Positions 43,001 to 53,356 are shown, numbered from the stretch's first letter. The stretch is 64,000 nucleotides of DNA from Pseudoips prasinana (GCA_951640165.1 OX621266.1:5766001-5830000); one strand, 5' to 3'. Notes: generated by a model from the sequence alone, not told the origin. Numbers and translations are program-made.

Positions 43001-44353
43001 CAATCAGCTACATACAAATTAGTATTCATTGCGCAACAGGAAAGTTTCCCTGACGAGTATAAAAAATTACAATCAAACATTTTATTAAATTCAGGCAGTT
43101 CATTGTTATTATTAAATCCATTAGATGATACTAATTTAAAATTGATTACAGTAGGTGGCCGTTTGCAAAACTCAGATTACGAATATAATAAAAAGCATCC
43201 ACTTCTATTACATAAAAATCATATATTTACAAAACTTTTATTTAATTATCAACACAAAAATCTAATGCATGCAGGGCCGCAACATTTACTATATTCCACC
43301 CGAGAAAATTATTGGACCATAGGAGGACGTGAATTGGCACGGTATGTTTCTCGAAACTGTACTACATGTAATCATTTTCTCGGTAGGACGGTAGTACCTA
43401 TAATGGGGAACCTACCCAAAGAAAGACTGAGTACCACTTTCGCTTTTCAATATACAGCCTTAGATTACGCAGGACCAATTATGATTGCTTACAAAGAAGG
43501 GCGAGGGTGTAGACTCGTAAAGTCATACATTTGCGTTTTTGTGTGCTTCGCTCCAAAAGCCATTCACATCGAATTGGTTAGCAATATGTCTACTGCAAAT
43601 TTTATTTTAGCCTTGAAACTGTTTATCAGTTGCAGAGGTAAACCTTCATACATCTATAGCGACAATGGCTCTAATTTTGTAGGTGCGAATAATGAAATAA
43701 ATAAAATGATATCTTCAGATAAAGAACACATTATATGTAGCTTTGCACAGCAATCAATCAAATTTAGTTTTTGTCCTCCACAATCTCCACATATGGGCGG
43801 CTTACATGAATCTGGCGTTAAGTCTGTTAAAAACCATTTAAAAAGGGTATTAGGGAATTCTAACCTAACTTTCCAACAATTAAATACAACACTGACACAA
43901 ATTGAAGCCATATTAAACTCCAGACCCCTAAGTCCATTATCTTCCGATCCACAAGACCTATTACCACTCACCCCAGGTCATTTCCTCATTGGCAAACAAC
44001 TAACGTCATTACCAGAGCCAGACTACGCTGATGTTTCAACTCATCGATTAGATCGATATAAGCGCATCGAACAACGTCGGCAACAGTTTTGGACGAGATG
44101 GCATAAGGAGTACATCACTAACCTACAAACTCGATCGAAATGGAAGTCTTCACGAGGATCGCTGCGCATAGGAGACCTCGTGCTAATCAAAAATGAGCAA
44201 TCTCCGCCCATGAAATGGCCATTGGGGAGAATAACTGTTATACATCCCGGTACTGATGGCGTTACCAGGGTCGTGGACGTCAAAACGAATTCCGGCACGT
44301 TGAGAAGGTCCTTCTCCAAAATCTGTCCACTGCCCACACCAGACGAAGCATGA
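40016..44353 (+). CDS. BEL/Pao Gag-Pol polyprotein lacking the RT core
   Basis: 1445 codons from an ATG. Gag occupies about residues 1-320, with the LPVIQLAKFNDTNGTWLEFR block typical of this group. Three zinc knuckles follow at 325-395 (CPVCQSDHLIYYC, CLNCLKQGHSTKNC, CKKCNKHHNSLVC). The protease active site is LMLDSGSTSHFIS at about 440. The start of RT is present (LKVVFDCSAKSSSGYS, about 720), but it runs directly into DELQKSWLKFINSL and the RNase H-like TDSSEEAYGACAYVRS. The segment that should carry the palm motifs and YxDD is absent, roughly 300-350 residues. The integrase zinc finger (1080-1125), ALDYAGP, YSDNGSNF and the HESGVK glutamate are all present. The frame survives the deletion. 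Without RT it could move only with help. Confidence 0.93.
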   Translation: MADEQLLVKKRANLKGRLTMFNNYINSLPETLSNEIMLELELRLSKMELLFDNYNDIQSGLECISTDSDEQFKERNMFECMYYKSVALAKSKLNIKSGDNCSNSDVRTVVKHTTASVKLPVIQLAKFNDTNGTWLEFRDTYLSLIHDNPELSQINKFHYLRSSLESSALLVIKSVAFSASNYDIAWKLICDRYDNKKMLIANHVKSLFNVYSIQKDTSFNLKRLIDNFIQNLRSLALLGEPTDKWDTLLIHLFSSKFDSQTLFEWEKFKSLQEKDDLLFDDLLKFTRNRSELLETIESSKHNAIGTYKQLNTHSLITTNNNNLLKLKCPVCQSDHLIYYCKTFLNLTNKEREKKANELKLCLNCLKQGHSTKNCRSSSCKKCNKHHNSLVCPEFTREGDSTVNQVALSCAVLSPCGLLSTACVSVQSADDQQIRVRLMLDSGSTSHFISERLCKQLRLPTKNINTTINSLENNISISKKCCDNHIQSLYSKFNITITCVVVSQITNPWPSSPINKADFNIPKHIKMSDPEFYKTSEIDILIGNGLFWDLIDPQQIKLKSQNITIQKSKLGWILGGSIRANSSTVCNLSDVQIVSNQISKLDNIVTSTNKHLVWSQKENECEQKFVNTTTRLSNGRFCVTIPLKSSPSVLGDSYKLAKSKFRLNPNLKDQYTKFIQEYKDLGHMRESPNYESDKICYFAPHHGVERQDSLTTKLKVVFDCSAKSSSGYSFDELQKSWLKFINSLTLLNKLSIPRHVVCSKYISLQLHIFTDSSEEAYGACAYVRSVSECNEILVHLLCSKNKVALLKPHTIPRLELCGALLGARLGEKVTKSLRLQFNEFFYWTASTIVLGWLNTPTNKLQTFVRNTVAKIQSTTNIHSWKYVSTNLNPADLLTRSMDVAMLIDCEQWWRGPNFLKHESFWPVVDLKNNSQSLPDFKQNFICMTCLPKETLFPFLNFSNKIIPLCKGQWHTYYVSYKIQDVKIINRYIGPLNVSELQSATYKLVFIAQQESFPDEYKKLQSNILLNSGSSLLLLNPLDDTNLKLITVGGRLQNSDYEYNKKHPLLLHKNHIFTKLLFNYQHKNLMHAGPQHLLYSTRENYWTIGGRELARYVSRNCTTCNHFLGRTVVPIMGNLPKERLSTTFAFQYTALDYAGPIMIAYKEGRGCRLVKSYICVFVCFAPKAIHIELVSNMSTANFILALKLFISCRGKPSYIYSDNGSNFVGANNEINKMISSDKEHIICSFAQQSIKFSFCPPQSPHMGGLHESGVKSVKNHLKRVLGNSNLTFQQLNTTLTQIEAILNSRPLSPLSSDPQDLLPLTPGHFLIGKQLTSLPEPDYADVSTHRLDRYKRIEQRRQQFWTRWHKEYITNLQTRSKWKSSRGSLRIGDLVLIKNEQSPPMKWPLGRITVIHPGTDGVTRVVDVKTNSGTLRRSFSKICPLPTPDEA

Positions 44354-44385
44354 AGATTGAAGCAGAGCTTCAATGAGGGGCGGCA

Positions 44386-44627
44386 TGTCAAGGCGATAGT
44401 CTCCTCGGCAACTTCACACCTGTCCGTGTCTATTCATCGGCGAGTGGGGCTACCGGCGACGCGCACCTCACTCGTTTGCTATCATCGACGGCCAGCACAC
44501 GTTACTATTACCAGTTATATATGTACCTACCTACCTTCAGTAAAGTAAATCGGCTAGTCCCGACATTCGAGTCTATTCATTTCAAAAACCCTCATACAAC
44601 GACCTCCAATAACTCCACGCCGCAACA
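44386..44627 (+). repeat. BEL/Pao 3' LTR
   Basis: It starts TGTCAAGGCGATAGTCTCCT and ends CGCCGCAACA, 242 bp like its partner. CATAG, the second half of the target duplication, follows at 44628. Confidence 0.95.
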
Positions 44628-45355
44628 CATAGTGTATATAGCTTTTATAATTGTAATATTAAAAACTCAAGGAAACGCATCCGCCAACACCCTATTTGCG
44701 GTTGTAAGACACATGATCTTTGAGTTCTTTGGTATAAAGCCTAATTTTCTACTACAAATTATAGTTTTTTAGTGATATCTAATTAGTTTTCTACTGTACC
44801 CTAATCTGTTTATTTACTTACCTGTTAGCTCTCGTTGAGACGCATGCTATGTATTCTATATAATAATATATAATGAATTTCTTCATCAGTTTCCACATTT
44901 AAATCTACTTTTGTTTCCATTCCATTCTTTTCACTATTTTGGAAGCTTTATTTGTAATTATAATCCAACATTCCATTTTTTGGTATAATAAAATATTGAA
45001 ACAAAATCTGTATTTTATTATTTAGTCATGCTTACTTCATTTAATAAGAGATACTTACTTTAAATAATTTATTTTATTACAAATAATCTTTAAAATAAAC
45101 TTGATTTAAAATATATTTTTTGGGGAATTTTTATATGGTAAGCAACCCCAACCGGCCGATGCATGTTTTGCTTTTGTCTTTGTTTAATCTAAGCGACTGT
45201 ATTGTCATTGCGGCCGGTGTAAGTAAGATAGGTACTATGTTTACTTTAAAATGTCTAGTGGTTTAAAAGCTACGTCGTCACAGTTAACTAGTGGTTACAC
45301 TTTTTGCGACTCGCTATAATGAGGTTTGCTTCTCTAGTTATTTAACTCAATGCCT

Positions 45356-45392
45356 AAATTATCTAGTACCTCGTCGAGGTACTAGATAATTT
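45356..45392. repeat. Perfect palindrome in family B
   Basis: 18-bp arms (AAATTATCTAGTACCTCG and its complement) flank a single T. It is present unchanged at 58836-58872. Confidence 0.92.
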
Positions 45393-45534
45393 AATTCATT
45401 TATTTACAGTGAAAAGACATGAAAAGAAAGTGGCCAGTTATTCTGACGTCTGGAACACATTTTTTTACACACTTGGAGACAATATTACCTTAATTTAAAT
45501 TAAATTTATTTGTAAATCTCTATCACTGTGAAGT

Positions 45535-45740
45535 CTGCCCGTATGGCGCAGAGGTTAAGACAGTCGCCCCCTGCACAGGACAACTATTTGTGTAACCCAT
45601 AAATTGTTTTTCTGAGTCTGGATGTACTTTGTGTCCATCAATTATATGTTTGTAAGGTACATCGCGACACAGGGACTAATTTCCGTAGTGCAGGTATTCC
45701 GTAGGCCTTTTTAAAAAAGAAACGAAGGAGCGATTTTATT
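45535..45740 (+). mobile_element. SINE-2 in family B
   Basis: The head CCCGTATGGCGCAGAGGTTA resembles an A box (TGGCGCAGAGGTTAAGAC). The B-box part is eroded (GCACAGGACAACTATT). The body has GTCCATCAATTATATGTTTG and TAGTGCAGGTATTCCG. Related pieces lie at 12215-12300, 14295-14600 (minus) and 50530-50655 (minus). Confidence 0.65.
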
Positions 45741-46107
45741 TTCTATTTGGTAAAAAACCCCCCCGGAACAAATCACTGCCTGATATATAAAATAATTATC
45801 ATATTTATTAAAACACTACAAACTATATTAGAATATATTTTATTACATATATTATATTACACCTATACCATTATAAATAACAAGATAATTGTGCCGAAAC
45901 AGATAACAGATAACAGAATAAAAATCTCAGAAAGAATTGGCAAAAAATGGTATAAACTAAATAACTTAAAATTAAATAACAGTCTGCGAAACTAAAATTA
46001 CATAAATAACAGTTAATGCATAAATGATACGAATAAATCACCCAAATAAATAGAATAAAAAATACTTATAAAAACAAAATAGCTGAACAAACAAATATAT
46101 TTATTTA

Positions 46108-49100
46108 TTTTATAATTGTACTATCAAAAACTCAAGGAAACGCTTGATATTACAATTATAAAAGCTATATACACTATGTAAAAATAATGAGTAATTGACC
46201 AAAAACTATGTTTTCAGTACAAAATACACAAAAACTATTGTTTAGAGTCGATTTTAGAAATATATATGTGTATTATAATGAAAACGGGGGCTAATATTAA
46301 ACGATAGACACAAAAATAATGATTGGAATCGTATGTTTGTGGATAGAGATATACGTAATGTATGGGCAAAAACTACCCGCCTCGTAACCTCGGTTCGGGT
46401 GATGAAAATTCGAAACTTGCGAATATCTTATGAAATACTGGTGCGATCACCGTGTCTGCAGTGTCGTTGGATGCGTCTCGACGGGAACTAACAGGTAAGT
46501 AAATAAACAGATTAGGTTACAGTAGAAAACTAATTAGATATCACTAAAAAACTATAATTTGTAGTAGAAAATTAGGCTTTATACCAAAGAACTCAAAGAT
46601 CATGAGTCTTACAACCGCAAATAGGGTGTAGGCGGATGCGTTTTCTTGAGTTTTTGATATTACAATTATAAAAGCTATATACACTATGTAAAAATAATAA
46701 GTAATAGATCAAAAACTATGTTTTCAGTACAAAATACACAAAAACTATTGTTTAGAGTCGATTTTAGAAATATATAAGTGTATTATAATGAAAACGAAGT
46801 TACTTTATATATAGGGGGGCTAATATTAAACGATTGACACAAAAAGAATGATTGGAATCGTATGTTTGTGGATAGAGATATACGTAATGTATGGGCAAAA
46901 ACTACCCGCCTCGTAACCTCGGTTCGGGTGATGAAAATTCTAAACTTGCGAATATCTTATGAAAATTAAATACTGGTGCGATCACCGTGTGTGCTTGTGT
47001 GTGTTGATGTAGGTTCTTTAAATCAGTGACCCCTTGCCTGTAGAGCCTTCTTTTAAAATTGCGACATTTTATTTCCGTGACCCCCTGAGCTATGGTTCAA
47101 AACCAGTAAGGCTTCCTACGCACTTTGCGGCTAGCCGCATTGCGGCCAGCCGTACGGCTGACCGAACTCAGATATTTGCACCAGACAGTAGTTTTTATTC
47201 GCACTGTGATGCGGCAGCCGGTCAGCAATATTGATTGCTGACGGCTGACCGCATTCCGGCTCACCGCATAGTGCGTAGGAGGCCTAAGGGTGCCCTCGGT
47301 ATTTGTCGCTAAAATTAAAATTCTGATTGAGAACATTCTGCGTTCACCACGTGCTCAGTGCCTTCAATTTGTTCTTATTAAACATAAAAAAAGAAAAGAC
47401 TTGTACAGACGCCAGCACATCCAGCTACCCCAATCTTTCAAATTTCTCCAATTGAAAGGGTACCTTATGCTTTTGTGGTAAACTCGAAAATCTATAAAAG
47501 AAATTTGACAGATTGGGGTAGCTGGATGTGCTGGCGTCTGTTCTTGTCAAGCTGCTGAATGTATGCAGGAGTCTAATTATTCTATTGTATCGATAAAAAG
47601 ATTGTCTACTACATTAGTGACGAGCAAATATGCTTGTGATATCTTGCTGGCATTGTTTATGAAACTTATCTTTTTTCAGTGACGCAGTTGTAACACAAGA
47701 GGGCATCTTCGAAAAAAATGGTGATAAGTCGCGAGATTGTGAGTATTGATTTTCTTTGTTTAGAATGTTAATATCCTTTTATATATCCCTGTTCTACACA
47801 CTCAGGATACACAATCACTTTCACTATTTTTTTATTAATATAAATATTGCTACACTGAATAATACAGAAACGGTACAGTATGTGTATCGGTCAACAGTCG
47901 TCGAACGAATCCCCTCTGCTCGCTGAGGCCATCTCACACCACCTCAACGGGGACGGAGGACTCCGTTCCGGGGCTATTGCCCCCTGCCGGAGGTGTCAAT
48001 GCGCGTCCCGCTAAATAACGGGACGGTCGTTGTGTTCGTATCCCAAGGGAGAAGATACTGTAGAATGATTCCCCCCTTTTTATGGGGGGTGGGTTATAGC
48101 TATTTGCCGTGACCTCTGTTGTTGGCTTCTGGGCATGCCTGACCTTCCATCCAATATTTCTACGTGTTGTCGAGCGGTCCGGCCACACCAGGTGAGACGC
48201 TCCTAAGGGCGAGGCCCAGCGAGGCTAAACAGCTGTCGACAGCAAACGGACGGTATAGGAGGGACGCTTGTTGACCACTTTTTATATTGAAATTACAGCA
48301 AACGGTGGGTAGCGACACTAGCGACTGATGCAGCTGTAGTTATTCACTTGCTCGCTGCACTTGTTGTTTGCCAATGTACTGGCGACGTCGTCATATTTTA
48401 ATAATATGTAACACATTCAAACATAAATGATATTATTATTGAAAACAATTTTACAGACATCTTTAAAATCAATTTTACAAATTTAAGTGCGGGCGGGAAT
48501 CAAACCCACGACCCCGGGGTATACGGTCTCATGTGCGTTAACCGCACCGTGGTTCTGAGACTTGAATTTATACAATCCATTCAATATTTCTTAACGTATT
48601 TAAGACGCTTTTAACGCCATCTTACCGAAACCTACACGGCTAACAACGGCTGGAATATCAATACTTAGATGGAACAATTCCAACAGATGGCGCTTTATCA
48701 AAAGAAATGCTTACCTGATTAGGTTTATACATTTGATGTTTAGTAGCACTGATCTTGACAGTAAATCGTTTTGTCAAACCTCTTTACAGTTAGAATATAG
48801 TATTCTGAAAATAAGATAATAGCCTCTCTATTATCTTATTTAGGAAAGGAAATATTGTTAGTTTTCAGTTAGGGTTTTCCAAATAAATTAAAGAAAAATG
48901 TTATGGCAATTTTATACAGTAGGTAATTTAAATCAGCTTTGGTAATTTAATGAAATTCAGTTGTCTGGTGCAGCAGTGAAAGTATCTTAGGCTGATTTTA
49001 AGCATTAACCTTATTGACCTTAATGAACCAATTCATAAAATAAGAGAGTAAGTAGATAGTAGTATTCATGGTTAATTTCAATATCACAGGTTAATTAAGG

Positions 49101-49834
49101 TTATTTAGACACTAGACAGGAAATAAATAAACAATTATTTAGGATCTAGAATACACAAAAGATTATTCTATGTTTAGTATTTCTGGATATAGGTCACAAT
49201 TAAAAGTTTTTAAAGTATTTTTACAAACCTTAGCAAATTGAGGTTTCTTCTTATGTTCATAGATATACATACAAAACTGAATATAAATTTGTAGGCATTC
49301 TTATTCATTCTCTTGATGTAGAATATATAAATGGGAGTAGTTGTAGAATATCACACTGTGGCAAAGTCACTTTTGATTATATAAACATCTGAGTAATATG
49401 ATCATTTCGATAATTCTTCCACTATAGATATGATCAATTCTAGTACTTCTTGTACAACATCTAGAAACTATGTTTTTTTTATTATTATTTTGATGTTGAT
49501 AATATTTTGCCACGGAGACGTTATACTGCCTTCACAATTAGAATTTGGCGCCGTTATCCGTAAATACCTTTGACAACACAGATCTCGAATACTTTCCATG
49601 TACATGTTGCTAGATTCTAAATACAGTAGCGGAGTAGTAAGTTGATGTTTCGTATAATTCAATAGGTAAATACGTAAATCTAATCAAAGTGCAATTGTAC
49701 AAAATTTGTCTATAGGAACATTTGTACTAGATATAAATAAAGTATATCTTTGTAAGATCAAATATTACGATCGATTGTTTTGAAAAAAAATAAGGTTATC
49801 TATTTTGACATGTCAGAATAATGTTGCCAGTTTT
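46108..49834 (+). repeat. Composite repeat family A, copy 3
   Basis: It begins with a fold-back: 46108-46140 is reverse-oriented unit sequence (CAAAAACTCAAGGAAACGC), then the forward copy starts at TTGATATTACAATTATAAAA. Two tandem units (46146 on, 46666 on), both MITEs (47110-47284, 47400-47551), the exon-like block (about 47681-47742), the GC-rich block (47880-48280) and the tRNA-like block (48486-48556) follow in the same order as copy 1. It ends at GTTGCCAGTTTT (49834), the same base as copy 1. SINE-1 is absent. Confidence 0.92.
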
Positions 49835-49835
49835 A

Positions 49836-50105
49836 ACCTTTTTTACCCTTTTTATGCTTATTTAAAACTCATCTTACTTATGTTATTGTATTTGTGTGAG
49901 GACTATGTTTATTTGTTGTGTCTGGGTGTAATTTATCTATAATATGACCTAGTAGTATGATATACACATTATTATTGTTTAATGTACGGAGACTAGATCT
50001 CACAGTCAAACCGTAAACACGGTTTTGTGGGACTAAAAGTGTAACTATTTAAATTATTTTTTGTGAAATAATAATAATAAATAAATAATAATAATAATAA
50101 TTTGA
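49836..50105 (+). mobile_element. LINE 3' UTR fragment with TAA tail
   Basis: The segment has AGACTAGATCTCACAGTCAA, a small hairpin AACCGTAAACACGGTT and TGTGGGACTAAA, and ends in a run of TAA/TAAA repeats (about 50068-50102). Layout and tail match the 3' ends of the LINEs at 10.3 kb and 32.1 kb, though the sequence differs. There is no coding part. It sits directly at the end of family A copy 3. Confidence 0.55.
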
Positions 50106-51074
50106 AATATTCAAGTGTGTTTATCAGTTGTTTGGTCCCCATAGAACATACAGTCTCTGCCTAGTTAGGCAGGTGTATATGAAAGGGGTAATGCCTACAC
50201 CAAAAGTGTCTGCAAGTGAGTATGTAGGACTCAGTATTCAGCACTACTACACAACCGTTATAGGCTAAGCTTTAATGACTATGTTAACCTAGTTGATTCC
50301 ACTAGGTATCTAATTATGTTCAACTTTAATAATAAACTCGATTTATTTCAACTTGCTTAACAGTCAGACACATGTTACTGCAAAGGATATTTTAAAAAAA
50401 ATATGAGCTCTCAAATATCCGTTTTTCTAGTTAGCCCTAAAGAAATAACTAATAAAATAAATATGAGGGCCGAGGAACAATTTTTTTCTCCTTTTGCCGT
50501 ATTTTTTTAGTATTAAAAGTAATGGTTTTAAATTTTCATGTAACTTCACCCAGACTCAGAACAACTTCTAATAGATTACATAAATTGTTGCCCTGGGTGG
50601 GAGTCGAATCTAGTACTTGAAGGGGCAAGGCGACTGTCTTAACCTGCCTCACACGTACAGTTAATAAATTCCGTTTTATAGAGAACAAAGGAATTTGTAT
50701 CTACCAAGTAGGAAATATTTATATTTTTTATAATTTCTTTTGTTTGTGTTCGTTACTCGTCATTTCAATCACAGTCAATCACATCATGCCATCAATTTTT
50801 CGACGAAATTATGTCAAATAAACATACTACCAATATAATTTTGCTTTTGCTAGCGCACAATATTGCTTAATCAAACGGTTCATGTATCAATGTCAGGGCT
50901 TTTCGACTCAATGAACTCTACCTAGTCAAGAAATCTGTATTTATTTATGATGACAATAAAGGAAATTGACTACTTGGTCATTGTGTATTTGAAGTATTTG
51001 GCTGTAAAATGAGTTTCCTATCAGTTGTATGATTGAAATGTCAGCAGCTACAGTTCAAAATTTTGTTTCTGCTG

Positions 51075-51075
<1 letters not shown>
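50106..51075. other. Spacer with a reverse SINE-2 remnant
   Basis: No gene is seen. At about 50530-50655, minus strand, GGTTAAGACAGTCGCC and AGATTCGACTCCCACC give A-box- and B-box-like parts of SINE-2, followed by a body with AATTTATGTAATCTATTAGA. The rest holds nothing I can name. Confidence 0.55.

Positions 51076-51131
<56 letters not shown>
51076..51131. repeat. 56-base T run
   Basis: An uninterrupted run of T precedes the 5' UTR of the following LINE. It could be the poly(A) of a minus-strand insertion on its left, or part of a target duplication. Its length may be imprecise because long homopolymers are poorly read. Confidence 0.8.
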
Positions 51132-51132
<1 letters not shown>

Positions 51133-51321
51133 GACGCGGGTAGTTGTGTAAAGAAGTTGTACTGAATTTTGCTGCTCAATTTATTTAATTTAATTTTAAT
51201 ATTTATTATTATTACTGACATCTAATGTGCTTAAAGTTAAGCTAATACACTCACCCTGCCAGTCTAGTGTTATCTTTGTCCAACTCATATCTCAACATCA
51301 CAACACTATTCACTGTTTGAA

Positions 51322-52059
51322 ATGGAGTCCATGCAGCAAGCTTTCTCAAGCATGAAAGAGACCCTCTTGAAGCGCATGAATGATTTTGAAGAGCTCCAGA
51401 AGACACCTAGCACACCTGCCACTGCAGTCACTTTAGCAGCGGACTTTGCTGCCTTTAAGAAGTTCGTTTACGAATCATTTGGCTGCTTTCAACAACAACT
51501 GGATGCCCTTGTCCGTTGTAATGACCAAATGGAGATGCGAGGAAGGCGTAGGATGCTCTTGTTCCATGGTGTTCCAGAGGAGAAGAAGGAGGTGACCACT
51601 CAGGTTGTAGTCAACACTATTACCAAGCAGCTGAAGCTGCCCGACTTTTCCAAAGCTGATATTCAGCGTTCACATCGTCTGGGCCGTGCTCCAACTTCTG
51701 ACAGACCCAGGCCAATACTGGAGGAATTTACAAGTTACCAAGCTCATGATAGTGTGTGGTTTGGCAAAACAAAGTTTAAAGGTAGTGGAGTCACAATTTC
51801 AGAGTTCTTAACTAAGTCCAGGCATGAGGTCTTCATGACTGCGCGCCAGCGTTGGGGAGTTTCAAGCTGCTGGAGTCGCCATGGCATTATATATATCCAA
51901 GCTTCAACTGGCCAAACACACAAGGTCGTAACAATGGAGGAACTCAATAAGATCGCACTGGCTGCGATGCCGGACGACATCACGAAGGAGAGCACCTCAA
52001 CTAACAAGGCTATCACAGCAGCAGCTAGGCCTAAACGAGGAGCTGCCACAAAGAAATGA
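51322..52059 (+). CDS. LINE ORF1 (L1-ORF1-like RNA-binding protein)
   Basis: 245 residues from an ATG. Residues 1-75 are helical and could form a coiled coil (MESMQQAFSSMKETLLKRMN). From about residue 78, RRRMLLFHGVPEEKKE opens an RRM-like fold, followed by DIQRSHRLGR (about 113-122) and a C-terminal-domain-like region (FTSYQAHDSVW, LTKSRHEVFM). The C-terminus is alanine- and lysine-rich. The order matches L1-ORF1-type proteins that trimerise and coat element RNA. A conserved arginine-rich RPRPILVKF-type motif reads RPRPILEEF here, a possible weakening change. The start fits the usual short 5' UTR. Confidence 0.82.
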   Translation: MESMQQAFSSMKETLLKRMNDFEELQKTPSTPATAVTLAADFAAFKKFVYESFGCFQQQLDALVRCNDQMEMRGRRRMLLFHGVPEEKKEVTTQVVVNTITKQLKLPDFSKADIQRSHRLGRAPTSDRPRPILEEFTSYQAHDSVWFGKTKFKGSGVTISEFLTKSRHEVFMTARQRWGVSSCWSRHGIIYIQASTGQTHKVVTMEELNKIALAAMPDDITKESTSTNKAITAAARPKRGAATKK

Positions 52060-53356
52060 AGTCCAGTCCTCTGACAATCCGGTGTGTAGTGCAACATGTT
52101 TTGAACATAATCACTGTGTGAGTGATATATCTTTTTATTCATATCTTATGTTATCTATATTTAGTTTTAAAAGGCTTGCTTTATATTATAAATACACAAG
52201 AAGACACCTTCTTGTTGTTTAGTCATTGATTACTATTATATATTATAGGCATTTATAGGTTAAGTCTCAGTTCTCATGATTAGTTTTTTTTTTTTTTTTT
52301 TTTGTATTTTTTGCCCTCTTTGGGCAGGCTAAGGTCTGTGACCATACCGCCTCGTCTTCAGTTATAATATTTCTGTTTCAAAGTCAGTCAGTCATGTCCG
52401 TCACGTCCGTCACAGTCATGTCCATCACGTCCGTCACAGTCAAGTCATAGTCCTACCCCAGTAAAGCAGTGGAGACTTTACTAGAGGCTTCTATGGAGTT
52501 TTGGTTTCAACACGGAAAATCACAATTCACGGCAATATCGCACTTTCCTCCACTTGTGTACGTTGTCGAAGATGTTATGTCTAAAAATCCACCATATTTA
52601 CACATAAAAACTCGAATTTACACCAGTTTTTGAAAATAAAACATAGCCTCGATGCGTCCTTTTCCGCGTTGGCGCCAAAACTCCTCATGATTAGGTACTT
52701 ATTTATTGTACAGCAACCAAAGAGTCTATAACAAACTACGTGGTGACAAGAAGTCTTGTTTCTTATATTCTCTTTGACAACAAATATCTATGGGGCATCA
52801 AGAAAAGGAGCATTAACTGCAGGTTTTTATCGAAGTGTCAAGAAAAGTAGAAGTATCTGAAACTTAGGAAATAGTCTGTTAGGGTAATGTTCGGTTTCTC
52901 CGTAATATTGAATAATATATTATTATTATTGCAGTCTATTGATACAAAAATATACAAATTTTCTTGGTAAGTATTTATTTTAGAGTTAATTTATTTCTCC
53001 TTTTCTCTATGTCCAATACGCATTAAGCCATTTGAAGCCTTTTATTTTTAAAATTGATGTTATTCTTAAGTATAAGATAATATATATTTTGGGCTTTTAT
53101 CATGAATTAAAACTATACATTATAATAGTTTTATACTATATTTTATAGTTTTTAATTGAAATATGTTTAGCTGGTTAGTCATACTTTTGTATTTCTTTTG
53201 TTTTTATTATTATTTCTATTAATGCCTCAGATGGTGTGATCCAAATGTATTTAGCACTGCACTGGCGGGTATTGAGTGTAGATTAGTGCATATAAGTTTA
53301 GTCGTTAAAATTATTTATTAGCATATTTATTTATATTTGTATATATATATTTTTAT
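52060..53356 (+). other. Inter-ORF region of the LINE
   Basis: About 1.3 kb, of which 400 bp is a later insertion (52284-52683). The remainder is AT-rich with no coding domain. A gap of about 0.9 kb between ORFs is long for a LINE, so ORF2 translation probably depends on reinitiation or an internal promoter, which I cannot see. Confidence 0.5.
52284..52683 (-). mobile_element. 400-bp retroposed insertion with 11-bp target duplication
   Basis: CTCATGATTAG flanks it at 52273-52283 and 52684-52694. A T run at 52284-52303 is the poly(A) of a minus-strand insertion. The body contains GTCCGTCACGTCCGTCACAG-type tandem words and begins (element orientation) AGTTTTGGCGCCAACGCGGA. No RNA polymerase III boxes were found. 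It is either a SINE of unknown origin or a LINE 5' UTR chimera. Confidence 0.9.

Larger units (their letters stand above)
37929..44627 (+). mobile_element. BEL/Pao LTR retrotransposon with RT-core deletion
   Basis: Two 242-bp LTRs (37929-38170, 44386-44627) start TGTC and end AACA. I find only about three differences between them, so the insertion is recent. CATAG flanks both sides (37924-37928, 44628-44632), a 5-bp target duplication in the family A tandem unit. The internal part has a leader with an R1-type insertion, then one 1445-codon Gag-Pol frame. A purine-rich GAGGGGCGG stands before the 3' LTR. The RT catalytic core is missing. Confidence 0.95.
30901..44848 (-). repeat. Composite repeat family A, copy 2 (inverted, interrupted)
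   Basis: The copy reads in reverse from 44848 back to 30901. It is interrupted by a LINE (about 32136-36768) and a BEL/Pao element (37929-44627). Its right end stops at GACGCAT (44841-44844), where family B begins. Its left end is cut by the gypsy LTR at the position matching 19467 of copy 1. It lacks 41 bp found in copies 1 and 3 (near 31056). It shares several variants with copy 3 against copy 1 (for example GGGCATGCC, TTGCCAATGTA, TTTCAATATC). Confidence 0.9.
44845..46095 (+). repeat. Repeat family B, copy 1 (1251 bp)
   Basis: It is the same length as 58325-59575. In the lines I compared I found no base difference. It contains a perfect palindrome (45356-45392), a SINE-2 (about 45535-45740) and AT-rich sequence. 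No terminal inverted repeats, coding domain or target duplication were seen. It lies exactly between the two inverted family A copies. Its 82-codon frame (45747-45995) looks spurious. Confidence 0.95.

Noticed and set aside
45747..45995. 82-residue frame in family B
   Set aside because: Low-complexity I/K/N-rich translation starting in AT-rich DNA. Identical in both copies only because the repeat itself is identical.
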